Positions 1 through 12,059 are shown, counted from the first letter of the stretch. The stretch: 64,000 bases of DNA from Climacium dendroides (GCA_950106755.1 OX467082.1:14756001-14820000), one strand, 5' to 3'. The notes: a model not told the origin generated them from the sequence alone. A program made the numbers and translations.

Positions 1-540
1 CCACGGCAATGGACAAGATTTATAGACCAAGCAACTAAGGAGTACACTTGCTCTTGTGAAATATCCAATTCCGAGTGTGTTTTGGAAATGAAGACTGCTA
101 CATGAGTGTCTCCGAGAGGGCTGTTGCTTCCAAGCACAAGGTCAGAATCCACACTATGGCAAGTACCTTCTCCAATAAGGACGCCTTCATTGTTGTATAG
201 AGTAATGCACTTTGTATTCCAGAGACGACGCGGAAGTCCTTCACACATTGGAATGTCAACATTCACTTCCCCGGGAATTTGGTATTCGTCATCAGAGAGG
301 TCCATATTGTCGTCCGCTAACAAATCAGTTGCTTCCAAGCACAAGGTCAGAATCCACACTATGGCAAGTACCTTCTCCAACAAGGACGCCTTCATTGTTG
401 TATAGAGTAACGCACTTTGTATTCCAGAGACGATGCGGAAGTCCTTCACACACTGGAATGTTAGCATTCACTTCCCCGGGAATTTGGTATTCGTCATCAG
501 AGAGGTCCATATTGTCGTCCGCTAACAAATCAGAATCCAT
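1..540 (-). pseudogene. Transposon TnpA-like C-terminal fragment (outer element)
   Basis: The minus strand encodes part of a transposon protein that runs off the left edge of the window. Readable pieces include CEGLPHRLWNTKCVTLYNN, EGVLVGEGTCHSVDSDLVLG and, nearer the edge, LGDTHVAVFISKTHSELD followed by SLVAWSINLVHC. This pattern (short beta-rich module, 'LGD.HVAV', then a 'L..W...LV' motif) resembles the C-terminal domain found in many plant CACTA-associated proteins; that assignment is from memory of the family. The frame is broken because a 205-bp block is duplicated, and 205 is not a multiple of three. The fragment lies outside the 22-kb CACTA element that starts at 1728, so it should belong to the older element into which that one inserted. 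The N-terminal part is not visible. Confidence 0.5.
123..532. repeat. 205-bp direct duplication (two copies)
   Basis: Positions 123-327 and 328-532 are two head-to-tail copies with only scattered substitutions. Both start at GTTGCTTCCAAGCACAAGG and end at CGCTAACAAATCA. The unit lies inside the TnpA-like coding sequence on the minus strand and shifts its frame. Confidence 0.9.
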
Positions 541-690
541 GATAACTACAAAATTGAAAGAAGGTACTACACTGTTAGGGAAGAGGCAAACGTCAAGTTC
601 AACAAGATGCTTGAAACAAAGATCAAGTGAACATAGGTTTGCAAAAGCTAATCTAGAAGACCAAATGAAAAAAATGATTCTCTATCTGTA
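540..690. other. Short transposon spacer, no gene seen
   Basis: This stretch links the TnpA-like fragment to the hairpin array. A plus-strand frame crosses it but has no recognisable content. Confidence 0.4.
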
Positions 691-1660
691 ATTCAGGTCG
701 GTAAGAGCTGAATTGTAAGGGTGTTAATTATGTTACTACAATCATACTACATGATGTTTATAGACATCTAGTAAATCCAATCATAATTTGATTAGGGTTC
801 TTGCGGGTCAGTTAGTGCTAAAGTAGAAGTAATATAAAGTCACTGGAGATCAATTGAAACTGAGTTCCAAGTAAAATCCATGTAAGGAAAACATTTCGAT
901 TTATTGGAAATGGTATAAGTTATAATATTTGTGTTCAATTCTTCAATAGTAGAATGTGCAGTTCAGTCCGGTACCACCTGAACTGCACATGAAGAATTTC
1001 TTTAATTCTCACAAGTTCAAGACAAATAGATAAAAGACTACAACTTACTTGAACTCAATGCTAAATAAAACTCTCTCTGCAATACGACCTGATTATCAGG
1101 ATTACATCAACAGTAATCTTGTTGTCTAAAATTTGTGAAGCCAAACCGAAACTCTACGGTGTCAACATTCTCTCATAGACATTTGCAATTCAGGTGGTAG
1201 CAACCTGAATTGCACAGTCCACCATTCAACTTATGACAACAATAATCTATTGAAACACCAATTTAACTCGGTTACATCTATGATATATAGAGATGCAAAT
1301 GTCTATACATATCAAATGCATCCAGATGTGCTCATTATATTTCTTCTGAAATGTTTTCCTAGTTGACAATTATATATTAGAAGGTTGTCCATTTCAGCTT
1401 GATACCACCTGATTCGCACCCCATGACGAAGAAACATACATTTAGTCCAGTCTAGGAAATTAAAGAGTGTATCTCATGAAGATTACGATGTTCCATACAA
1501 AGTGTTAGAAGTCAAATCGATACGAGCTGATCTGCATAGCCAACTACAGAAACATCCGGTACAAACAGATAAAGAAGTAATAGAAGTTAATCCCAATTGC
1601 ATTAAACTTTTCAGTTCAAGGCGTCACAATTCAGATTGATACGACCTGATCTGCACAACT
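691..1660. repeat. Array of about six to seven short hairpins (outer element)
   Basis: Short imperfect palindromes recur every 80-250 bp at about 691, 955, 1083, 1185, 1392, 1512 and 1622. The best two have perfect 12-bp arms: TGTGCAGTTCAG with CTGAACTGCACA (955-989), and TGCAATTCAGGT with ACCTGAATTGCA (1185-1215). Another member lies at about 23874-23905, just past the right end of the 22-kb CACTA element. The array was therefore probably continuous before that insertion. Repeated short motifs in both orientations are typical of subterminal transposase-binding regions of CACTA elements; that role is inferred. Confidence 0.65.
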
Positions 1661-1727
1661 CACCAAACAATAATACAATATTTTTCATTAGAGGTACATA
1701 CCTAGGATTCTCAAGTGTCAAAATTGT

Positions 1728-1741
1728 CACTAGAAGGAAAA
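1728..1741 (+). repeat. Left terminal inverted repeat of the CACTA element
   Basis: Fourteen bases starting CACTAGAAG match the right end with one mismatch. They are preceded by the TGT target duplication. Confidence 0.88.
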
Positions 1742-1744
1742 ATA

Positions 1745-2690
1745 GGGTTTTGCGACTACGTTTTGCGACTGGCTTGCAGTCGTATCGGACGTTTGCGACT
1801 TGGTGATATTCTAGAGTCCACAGTCGCAGTGAACAAGTCGCATGAGTTGCACTGCAGTCGCGAGGATGTTTGTCATTCGATAGGCAATGGAGAACTTCAT
1901 CGATGAACTGCTGTGACGTGGTTGCTGATGTGGTATTCACTGCCACGTAACTACATTTCACTCAATTGTGACTTGTTTTCAACTTGTATGCGACTTGATT
2001 GTAATTCATCTATAACTTCAATGCCACTGCTATGCAACTTCATTTGAACTTCTGTTAGACTTCATGCAACTTCTGTGCAACTAGAATGCAACTTGTTTAA
2101 AACTTTAGTGCAACTGAAATGCAAGTTATTTGCAACTGGAATACAACTAGAATGCAACTGGAATGTAATTTTTTGCACTCCTATGTTCCAACTCTTGTGC
2201 AACTGAAATGCAACTTATTCCTAACTTTCGGAGAACTGGATTGCAACTCACTTGCAACTCCTATGCAACTAAAATGCGACTAGTTTGCAACTCCCGTGCA
2301 AGTAGAATGCAACTTCAATGCAACTTATTTGCAACTCTTGTTCAACTAGAATGCAACTTCAGTGCAACTAGAAAGCAACTCATTTGTAACTCCTTTTCAA
2401 CTATAATGCAATTTGTTTGCAACCTCTGGGCAACTTATTTCCAACTGAAATGCGACTTATTTCTAACTTCTGTGTAACTAAAATGCAACTCATTTGCAAC
2501 TCCTACTCAACTATAATGGAATTCATTTGCCACTCTTATCAAACTAGAATGCAACTTATTTGCAACGTTTTTGCAACTGGAATGCAACTTCTGCGCTACT
2601 GGATTGCAACTTCTATGCAACTGGAATGCAACTTCTGTACTACTGGATTGCAACTTTTGAACAACTGAAATGCAACTTCTCTGCTACCCA
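1745..2690 (+). repeat. Left subterminal TGCAACT array
   Basis: The array starts with TTGCGACT motifs and then carries dozens of copies of TGCAACT, commonly spaced as AATGCAACTNNNNTGCAACT at 10-20 bp intervals. The frame on this strand looks coding only because the repeat lacks stop codons. In En/Spm the equivalent subterminal motifs bind TnpA; the same role here is inferred from position and from the mirrored array at the right end. Confidence 0.85.
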
Positions 2691-5600
2691 AAAGTATCGT
2701 ACGCGTAGTTAGCCGTAAGTATCCTAACAACGGCAAATTGTTGCAAGATAACACGAATTATTGGTCCAAAGAACTTCTAGTATGATATCGATTGAGTTAG
2801 AAGAATCCGGATTGTGACTACTCACTTAATCCCCCTTCTTTCACTTCCCTACTTTATTCCGGAAACTTAGTACATTCCGGATTCCGTTCCGGATCCGGAT
2901 ACCTCCGGAACTGAGTTCTGTCTCTCTTCCGTCACTGGTTTTTGTTGCCTCTGTTTTACCCTCAGAGGATCCGCCCTTGGTCTAGAAAGGGGTGGGGACT
3001 CACCACTTGTACAATTATCCTCTCTGTACTCTACATCTACTTAAACAACACACCCAAGACAACACAGTTGTAGGAGGAGGGAGGAGTATTCTCTCACAGT
3101 TTCCGGATTGGCCGATCCGGAATCAAGTCACACAGAGCACTTTTCACACCTCTCTTACTACAACAACAGATCAGAACTTGTAGACCCAAAAGAATAGAAT
3201 CTCAAGGAGAAGACAATTTACCAAGGGGGAGGTTGGCAGACTTTCCAAAGTAGCGGGAGATCCTTTCCTTTGGCGGTTGCTTAACTCCGCACAGAACCCT
3301 CTTGGTTCCGGACTCGCAGGGACCTTTACCGTCTTATCCGGATTGTCGTTCCGGCAAATTAAAAGCGCGTCACTCTTACACTCCCTTACTCAGCTTTGCA
3401 TTCCTCCTCACTAGCTCCACCCCCAGATGATCCGTAGCTCAAGATCCGGATTCCTTCTCTCCCTCCCTTCTCTTTCTCCAGTACCAGATCACACACCCAT
3501 ACATACACTTAACCAAAAAGACCCTGTCTAAACAAAAGTGCAGCTAAAGGTATCCTGGCTGACTTAGATTAAGAAAAGAAAATAATACATACGTGAAAGC
3601 ACTAAAATCCAGTGGAGTAGGATGGAATGGAATGGCAGACACTAACTTGACTGCCCTTAAAATACTAACACAAAAACCCAAAGTCAACTCCTAAAAGCCT
3701 GAAAAGGAAACCCGGAAATCCAGGCCACCAATCCCTGAACCTCCCGGGATATCCGAAAAGATTACAAACTACCATCCGAGAAAACCGGATTTCCTTACTA
3801 TCCGCCTAAAATTCCGGAAACCGGGTCCATGCTCGGAACCCCATTCCGGACCCTATACTTTTCCTACCAACCCTAATGTCTTGGCTTCTGTCCTTTCTTT
3901 GAACGACTCCTTGCTTGGTTGGTAGGCGTCCCCTTCGTATTCTTGGTTGGCATAGTTTTTGTTGTGGCCCGAGTCTGGATATGGCGCGTTGCTGGAGACG
4001 GATTGCTGTCGCCTTCGGTTCCGGAAGTGGAGTGGGCACTTTCCTCGTCAGAATCTTCAATGACTTGAACTTCCTTCTCCTTCTCTGGTGTTGTATCCTC
4101 CAATGTTGCGGGTTCGCTTCCTTTTTCCAGCGTGGTCTCTTGCATGTGCACAAATCCTTTCAGATTAGTCCGAGCCGGATTGGTCATCCCACCGATCCGG
4201 TTGATGAGATCTCCCCTAACCTGCTGTCCCGAAACCTTGAATGATCCGGTCATCAAATTCAGCATTGTTTGTGCCTTGGGAACTTCTGGAGTTGAGAACT
4301 TAGATGGCACCGGAACCGCGCTAGACTCCAATTCCGGTTCCGAGGCGGGCCTCAAATTCAACTCCGTCATCCGTATCTTACTAGCGGAAGGCTCGGCTGG
4401 TGTGAGTATCCCCCTCAGGCCCTCCATCCGGGTTGCATGATCCGCCACTGGTTTCCCTGGGGTACCTGTGACAAAAGGAAGTTCCGGAAAGGTGGAGAAA
4501 TCCATCGCATGGTTTGGATCGATGGCCACCAGCAACTTTTGGATCTCCTTGAAAATTCGCTCTATCCTCACGGTGAAGTCTACGAGGATGGTAACTACCT
4601 TGGTTCCGGTAATGTGGCCTTCCGATATCATCTTCGAGTCAAACAAGGCAGCTTTCGTAATGATGTCGGCTTTGATGTTGACTGCTCCAGTTAGATTCTT
4701 GACCAGAGCGAGGGCCTCTTTTTCTTTCTCCTTCGCAGCTACCATTTCCCCTTCCGCCCAATTCACCCGGGTCTAGAGTAGGTTCCGTTCCGCCTCCAAC
4801 TCCTAGATCCGGTCCTCCCTCTTCTTTAGATCCTCCGGCTTGGGCAATCGCTTGACAGCTTCCACGATCTGATCAGGATCCACCTTCAATACTTCCGCGG
4901 TATCTATCACCAAATCTGACAACCCGTCATGAAGTACCTTGGCTTCACGTATCCACTCGAGCCCCGCATTGAAAAATGCGGATTCTGTTTCCATTTCAGG
5001 TCCTTTGCTGGACTCCCCCCTCTCCATTGTCAATGGCTTGATTCTCGACCTCGGATCGGTTGACTTCCTCTTCTTGGTCCTCGGATCTGTCAAACGTTCC
5101 TCGGGAAGTTCCTCCGGTTCAGACTCGATCGGATCTTCTGCTTCCTCTCCAGAAAGTCCGTATGACAGGAGTGTCTTTCCGGTGTCATATTGAATTATTT
5201 CCGCCGCACTCAAAAGTTCCTGTTGATGGTACAGATGAAACAGATAGGTGCTAACTGGACTCGCCTTCGCTCGGGTCACGTGATCCGCTAATTTAGCCAC
5301 TATCCCGGCTATGACCCTACCCCAATGCACTACCCGGTTCTCCATAGCCCCAAAGATAGTATTGGCCACCGTAATGGTAACCCGTATTGGCTTTTCCGGA
5401 TACAAGATCGGAATCAGAAATTCTAGTATCCGCCTATGTCTCTCGTCCTTGCACTCGCTGATAGCGAATCCGTCCTTAGAGTTTGCAGACCCAGTGAATT
5501 TCCTAGCTACAAAACGGTCTGTCCTCGATGCTAAACCGTTCCCACTCTTCCAGAACTAATAGACGTCCGCCCAGATGTCCTCGGTCCACGCAACTGGCCG

Positions 5601-6240
5601 TCCTCTCAAAGTGAGCTCATATTGGTTCGGAACACCGTGAAGTAGCTCTTGAATCATCTCTTCACTCTTGAGGTTCCATGGTCGGTGTAGTAGACCGACA
5701 CATCCTAACCTAGTCAAGTCTTCCTCTAACTGCTTGTGTAGTTCCGGGCTATCCGGAATGGCCGGAGAGATAACCCGGGCAGATACCGCTATCTTCCGTA
5801 CGGGTCCGGATGCTATAAGATCTAAGTGAGAACGAAAGAGAAGTAATCCTACTTCAGTCGCTAACTCACCACTCTTTCTCTCAACTACTCACACAAACAG
5901 TCTCAGGAACACAGAGCAGAAAAATGAAGAGGAAACCCTAGGAAGACAGCTTAAGTACTAAACCGTCCTTCTACGGTCTTAAGGACAACGGCTACCGGTC
6001 CGTTATTTCAACGGTATCCTACTTCCGTAGCTACGAGACCTATACGATAGGTTCCTGTGTTCCGGATGAATCCGGATTCCGGATCCGGATAAGTTCCGGT
6101 TTAGGGTTGTGCTGAAACGTTTATTTTCTAATTCAAACTATTTGGTCCAAAAATCACACTCTAACTATATTTTTTTTCTATTTTTTCTATTTTTCGCACC
6201 TACTTCTTGTATTATTGATCCGTTTCCGGATTCCGGATTC
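2691..6240. mobile_element. TCCGGA-rich insertion splitting the subterminal array
   Basis: About 3.5 kb of sequence unlike its surroundings separates two stretches of the same TGCAACT array. It is studded with TCCGGA/TTCCGG hexamers in coding and non-coding parts alike, and carries one gag-like reading frame on the minus strand. I could not find convincing long terminal repeats, a primer-binding site or terminal inverted repeats, so the class is open. The short TTGGTCCAAA word near both ends (2762 and 6140) is the only shared end feature I noticed. The noncoding parts (2691-3800 and 5830-6240) show no gene. Confidence 0.55.
3806..5820 (-). pseudogene. Gag-like / plant mobile-domain-like protein, interrupted
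   Basis: Reading on the minus strand from about 5820, one can follow HGVPNQYELTLRGRPVAW, then a stop codon close to 5560, then SANSKDGFAISECKDERH, LEFLIPILYPEKPIRVT, FGAMENRVVHWG and YLFHLYHQQELLSAAE. After these come an acidic/basic linker (PEELPEERLTDPRTKKRKS), a coiled-coil-like stretch rich in E and K around 4700, and a low-complexity T/K/E/S-rich tail to about 3806. The 'RGRPVAW', 'LEFLIPILYPEKPIRVT' and 'FHLYH' blocks recall the abundant gag-like or putative plant transposon proteins of land-plant genomes. No protease, reverse transcriptase or integrase is visible nearby. Frame breaks near 5560 and 4800 indicate decay. Confidence 0.5.
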
Positions 6241-6510
6241 CCATAGAATGCAACTTCTATGCAACTAGAATGCAACTTTTGTGCAACTAGAATGCAACTT
6301 CTTTGCAACTAGAATGCAACTTCTTTGCAACTTCCGTACAATTGGAAAGCAACTTGTGTGCAACTAGAATGCAACTTCTTTGCAACTAGAATGCAACTTC
6401 TTTGCAACTTCCGTACAATTGGAAAGCAACTTGTGTGCAACTATTATTTGCGACTACATTGTAACTTATTTGCGACTACATTGTCACTAATTTGCAACTT
6501 CTATCTATGG
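6241..6510 (+). repeat. TGCAACT array, detached part of the left subterminal region
   Basis: The motif and orientation are the same as at 1745-2690 (ACTAGAATGCAACTTCTTTG units, partly as an exact tandem duplication around 6311-6440). The position immediately right of the TCCGGA-rich segment suggests that segment inserted into a once continuous array. Confidence 0.8.
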
Positions 6511-6798
6511 TAGTCTTTTCAAAATCTCTGCAACGCATACAACAGCCTTACACTTCTTCTATAGAACTCAAATATTACCCTTATACATCTTATTTTAATT
6601 TGTTTGCAAGTCTTGCAACACTCATGTAACTAACTATAACAATGCTAAAAATTAGATGTGGCTTACAATACTGCCATTTTTTACAAAACAAAACAACTAC
6701 ATAAAATAGTTATAAACCATCGGCATACACAATGTGCACATGCTGCAAACAACATTCGTAAATGGTTCAATGTCTTTCAAATACATCATTGATCATGA

Positions 6799-9534
6799 TC
6801 CCTATTTGCCGCCAACCTTCCCTTTGCAGTCTGAAGGAATTAAACCAGCAACACTAGCAATGACTACTATGTACTGTTCTTCCCAGATTGTATTTGCACC
6901 CACCACATCTTTCAATTTATATTCATCTCCATTAGGATTAGGATGTATTAGATCAACAAAAAACCCTGGTGCATGAGCAACGTCAAGCCTATACCACCTA
7001 TCTGGAATAGGTTGTCCATGGTACATTTGAGGGCCTGCACCACCGCCTGCACCACCACCTACACTCGTGATAGTTCCTGATACTAATACTTACTGTGGGG
7101 CTAAAGGATTCAAAAGTGAGACTCGTTGTCCTATTACAAACTGCACCACATAAGAAGAAATAAAAATATTCTTAAAAAAAAGTACAGAAAAAAATTTGTA
7201 ATGATAGAAAAAAACCATCTAGAAAAGGACATTTTGAAAGTTCTATACATGTGTTACTCACTTTGTGTTTTTTTGGAGATTCCACATTTCGACGTCGTGT
7301 AGGTTGCATCTTCATCCTTAAGATTTCCTTCTTCGCTGCAGGCTTCTGCAACTACATACCACAATCACAGTCAGTGCATCCACAAAAATTACAAGCACAA
7401 AAGAATTCATAGTAGTCTTTTCAAATTCAAATCACTTGTCTTATGCTTTTCTCTCTCACCTCTCGATCCTTCCCTCTTCTTAGCCGTGAAGAGATGGAAC
7501 CTTCATTGACAAGATTCTCTGGGACTTCATTAATGGCGATATTACTATTCAGTATCACTAAGTCAACTTCAGCATCAGTGGTGCCTTCAACATCTCTCAC
7601 TTTTCGTTGTGGACTATCGTGTTCTTCCATTCCAACAATCTCTTTAGTGGTCTGTTCACCTTCTCCAGGCTCCAAGGTAGAGTTCACTATTAACTCATCT
7701 GGATCAGTAGTCGCATTTATCTCTTCTCCTGTTGGGTGAGTAGGCTCTATACAAGCAAAGTCATATGGATCAACAACGTTGATCTCTCCAGTAGCTACAA
7801 TAGGGTCTACTGGGTTGGCAGCTACAACAAGATCCACTGAATTGGCAATGACAGCAGGATCTGATGTTGTCTGCTTTAAAAATTTCAACAACGCTAACTG
7901 CATCCCTTCAATAGCCTTAGTATTTCGATCTGTACTTGCCAACACATCAACTCGAAAGTCTTGAAATTCATCAAGTCTTTGTTCCAAAGCCATCACTTTT
8001 GCATGGAGTGAAGAAGATACCACTTGTGTTTCACACACAAACACAAAAAAATAATTTAACATGTTCATATAAGGTAAGATTATTATGTGACTTCTATGCA
8101 AGTGCTACTGAACTTCAAGTACTACACTTAACACTTAACTATTGTTTACAACTTTTATGACTTGTGCATGACTACGATAACATATTTTCAGATTGTAACT
8201 TATGAACAACATTTTAATGAGTACTCTACAACTTCTATGAGATTCCTACTCACAAAAAAAAACGAACTCAAATGATGAAGCCTACTTACCGATGACCTTG
8301 AAGCTTGCAATCCTTCTGCAATGTCAGTGAGGCTAGGACTTCCATCACTCCCTTTTGTCTGATAGAAGGTCAACATTTCTTTATTTTGTTAAAATGATTT
8401 GGAAAGATGATACAAAACATTAACAAATTCAATTGCACAAACACTATCAAAGTCAACAATTTGCATGAAAAAAGGCTGACCACATCATATTCTTCCCCTG
8501 CCTTCCCTCACCGCCCACATTTAGAAACATTCTGCACTTTTCTCCGGGCATTGGTCATCATCTCAGATTTCTTCACTTGATCACCTCCACTCTAGTATTC
8601 CTTCAACCGCTTCCACTGGCTAGGGTGAATACGCACTGGACAATCGTCATCTTTTCCTGGAACACATAATTTCTTCAACTTATGCCTCTCATTCTTCAAA
8701 AACCTTTGCACTGCGTTCCGAAAACCCATGTTGCTAAGGGGATTTCCCAAATATTCAAACTCATTATCCATGGTGTCCCTCAACTTCTGTAAAGTGTGGG
8801 GCTTGTGTTCACTCCAGTCAATGACGCTCACATCAAGGATCAAAGGGGCAAAGGCCCTCATACTTTGATCCCAAGCACTCTTCCCGGAAGAAGATGTATC
8901 AATCTCTCCATTCAAATTCACATGCACTACACTTGGTTTCTTCCCAATGTCACTTCTAGCTTTTGATTTCTTCTCATACTCTTTCTACAATTGGCGCCTA
9001 GTAGAACACCCCATACTATCTGACTGCCCTTTGCATGGAGTTGATTGTGAAGGAACCCTAGCAACCTCAGATTCAACCACAACCCGCTCCGGTTGTGGCA
9101 CTGGTTGTCTTCTACCCTGACCACAAGGAAGCGTAGGATTTACAAGTCTTGCACATTTCTTCCTGTTACTCAAGGCTTCCTCACCATCATCTTCGCATTC
9201 GTTGGCTTTGTTCCCTGCAAGACAAGAGTATAATACCATTAGTATTGTTTGAATTTAGAATAAATATAGAAATCAAAGTCAATTTCCATATAACCTTTTA
9301 TTTTCTTGAAAGGAAATTCATATCTATAAAATTCATCAAAACTCACCATCTTCATTGATGTAAGAGTTAGATGTGTTGGTCTCCTCTGAAGTGGACATGT
9401 CATCTTCGTGGCTTCCACCTACATTGATAGCCTTTGTGGCTTTGTTGTCGACTCTTCTACTCTTACGAGTAGGCAACGGTTGAAGTTGAACTTCACGGTC
9501 CTTCGTACGCTTCCGCTTTGAAATAGAAGCTCCA
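6799..9534 (-). pseudogene. TnpA-like CACTA transposon protein (Transposase_24 type), decayed
   Basis: Six minus-strand exons can be read: 9347-9534, 8481-9214, 8290-8358, about 7460-8022, 7262-7345 and about 6799-7140, with GT-AG borders. The first exon holds basic patches (SKRKRTKDRE). The second contains the core NPLSNMGFRNAVQRFL, NERHKLKKL, VRIHPSQWKRLKEY, then KKSEMMTNARRKVQNVSK, matching the plant Ptta/En/Spm 'Transposase_24' layout, where the conserved WKKLVxYW is followed by an N-rich basic helix. The fourth exon is an acidic coiled coil (ALEQRLDEFQDF). The fifth is a basic, nuclear-signal-like stretch (PTRRRNVESPKKHK). The last is a GQRVSLL...IPDRWYRLDVAHAPG module. In-frame stops at 8985-8987, 8592-8594, 8508-8510 and 7090-7092 disable it. 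The first coding exon upstream of 9534 is not identified. Confidence 0.7.
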
Positions 9535-9554
9535 CTGCAAATAAACTAGCAATT

Positions 9555-9830
9555 TGATTAGCAAAAAATGCAAAGCACAAATACACTTGTCAATGAAACT
9601 ACAGGAAATTTGCAATACTACAATAACACTTCAGCTGGAATACTAAGTTGCAACTACTTTACAAATACACTACAATTACATTGCAACTAGAATGGGCCTA
9701 ATTTGTAATTGTATTGTCACTAATTTTCAACTTCATTACAACTATTTTGCATCTACGAATTGGGACCTACATTGCAAGTACATGACAAGTACACTACAAC
9801 TACTGTGTAATTTCAATAACTTAACCACCT
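9555..9830 (+). repeat. Degenerate TGCAACT-like stretch
   Basis: Loose copies of TTGCAACTA, ACTACAATTACA and TTTGCATCTAC recur upstream of the TnpA-like exons. They resemble the subterminal motif but are more diverged. Confidence 0.5.
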
Positions 9831-10215
9831 ACTAATGCAGAGCATTATTTTATTCCTGTTAGTCCTTTCCAAACAAATGCAAAAAGTAATTAGGATCTGG
9901 ACATTATGACCATTAATAGCAGCCGGATGACAACATATATTGGGAAAGGTGTAGCTCGATCATTTTTTCCTAGTTCAAATACAGACGAGGACCTAGTTCT
10001 GAGAATGCGTTGATTAACTTGATTCACAAAAAAATTTCCACAGAGAGGATAGTCTCATAGGAGTACAAGAAGACTATAGCGAACTCGAAGTTCCAATTTG
10101 TAGAGAGTCTCTTACTATTCCTTTGCTGCTTCTTCAATTGGCTGTATGGCAGCAGCTAGCTCCGCTATTCTGGCATCTCGACACAATTCCATCTCTGTCT
10201 TCTGATAGTCACTAC
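9831..10215. other. Spacer in the transposon interior, no gene seen
   Basis: This probably lies upstream of, or within the leader of, the TnpA-like gene. I see no conserved protein segment on either strand. Confidence 0.4.
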
Positions 10216-11165
10216 AATCCATGTCGACCAAATTCTACTCACCTGCATCCAAAGTCACACAGTCAATGTGAGGTCACGAAGACAATTCAATGCAGAATTA
10301 AAATTCATTTAACATTGAAGACAAGCACAACCTGCAACAAACTACACATGAGAAGACCAGAACTTGCAACTGAAGTCAAGAAACGAAAGAAATTCAAAAC
10401 AATGCCGTTGGAGAGACGCATCTAGGTTTCATAATGCTTCTGTGCTCACGTTTGTACAAAGTTGAATTATTCAACTCACGAAGGCGATGAACGCGACTTC
10501 AGCCACAGGCTCTAAAGCTCGCAAAATTAATCCATGTCGACCAAATTCTACTCACCTGCATCCAAAGTCACACAGTCAATGTGAGGTCACGAAGACAATT
10601 CAATGCAGAATTAAAATTCATTTAACATTGAAGACAAGCACAACCTACAACAAACTACACATGAGAGGACCAGAACTTGCAACTGAAGTCAAGAAACGAA
10701 AGAAATTCAAAACAATGCCGTTGGAGAGACGCATCTAGGTTTCATAATGCTTCTGTGCTCACGTTTGTACAAAGCTGAATTATTCAACTCACGAAGGCGA
10801 TGAACGCGACTTCAGCCACAGGCTCTAAAGCTCGCAAAATTAATCCATGTCGACCAAATTCTACTCACCTGCATCCAAAGTCACACAGTCAATGTGAGGT
10901 CACGAAGACAATTCAATGCAGAATTAAAATTCATTTAACATTGAAGACAAGCACAACCTGCAACAAACTACACATGAGAGGACCAGAACTTGCAACTGAA
11001 GTCAAGAAACGAAAGAAATTCAAAACGATGCCGTTGGAGAGACGCATCTAGGTTTCGTAATGCTTCTGTGCTCACGTTTGTACAAAGTTGAATTATTCAA
11101 CTCACGAAGGGGATGAACGCGACTTCAGCCAACAAAATCACCTCATAAGGGCTCTGAAGCTCGCA
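10216..11165. repeat. 313-bp tandem repeat, three copies
   Basis: Copies start at 10216, 10529 and 10842, each with AATCCATGTCGACCAAATTC, and are nearly identical. The third copy diverges near 11130, where about 20 extra bases precede the shared GGCTCTGAAGCTCGCAA-type ending. The repeated open frame on the plus strand is a by-product of the repetition. The unit contains GCAACTGAAGTC and CTGCAACAAACTAC words resembling the TnpA-type motif. Confidence 0.92.
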
Positions 11166-11383
11166 ATATTTTACAACGACTGGCCGCCAACGCTGTCCTC
11201 CCCTGTACAGACAGAAATGACAGAGTACCCAAGATCAGACATTACTAAAGTGGTAAATGAGGTACCTGTGAAAGAACCCTAGTCTAATGCAAGAAACACA
11301 GTCGGTATTACTCTCTCTGGAAACGAAATTCAATGAAGCTCCAGCATCACTCGTAAACTGATTCCAATTCTTTCCACATAACT

Positions 11384-11476
11384 TTCCAATTCCTTTGGGA
11401 AGTGTGATTCTGAACCTAGTACCTCATACCTTCCAATTCCTCTGGGAGGTGTGATTCTAAACCTAGTACCTCATAC
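11384..11476. repeat. 47-bp direct duplication
   Basis: Two copies of TTCCAATTCCTYTGGGARGT followed by GTGATTCTRAACCTAGTACC start at 11384 and 11431. No gene is evident from 11170 to 12050. Confidence 0.75.
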
Positions 11477-12059
11477 CTTCGAATAGAACCCTGGAATTTG
11501 CGATTGAAAGTAAAATTAGATCTCATAGTCACCACAGATGGCACGCAACTTCACGCAACTTGCACCGCTGTTCGCGCAGATCAGAAGCCGAGTGCTACAC
11601 CCCAAATCTAGCGCATGAACCATACAAAATTGATTTTAGGGTGAATTCCAAACGGGTCTTATGCAAATGAAGCACAAGAGGACGCCTCGTAACAATTCGT
11701 GGCTCCATAAAAACGACAACTGAAAACCAGATCTGTGGCAATACAATTTGAAAGTATTCTTCATTACATTGCGGCAATAGACGGTGAAGTTCGAATGAAT
11801 GTATATAACTTACTTGAACCATGGGACAAGAAGTCTCTCTCAACGATGCTCTCCAATACGGAGGACTTGCCGGAGCTCGGTTTCAATATGTAGCGGAGGA
11901 CTAGTTATTTGGAATAAGGTTCCCCCCGAACAAATGGTCCGACGTCAAATTAAACAGAGCTCAACAACGAGATGTGGAATCAACTATTTTACAATGACGG
12001 AGACGAGGGCGCTCACCGATCTATAGCAGAAATCAAAAACAAGCGGAAACCCTAGAAAA

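Noticed and set aside
2208..2668. Overlapping plus-strand open frames rich in MQL and CN words
   Set aside because: They are translations of the TGCAACT subterminal repeat, which lacks stop codons.
1745..2690. CRISPR-like array of short repeats
   Set aside because: Spacing is irregular and 'spacers' are themselves variants of the motif. The setting is a plant CACTA element end.
2691..6240. LTR retrotransposon with recognisable LTRs
   Set aside because: No pair of long direct repeats, primer-binding site or polypurine tract was found; only a 10-base word is shared.
10123..11051. Three similar plus-strand ORFs of 83-100 codons
   Set aside because: They are the same frame in each copy of the 313-bp tandem repeat, with no known protein and no sign of selection visible.
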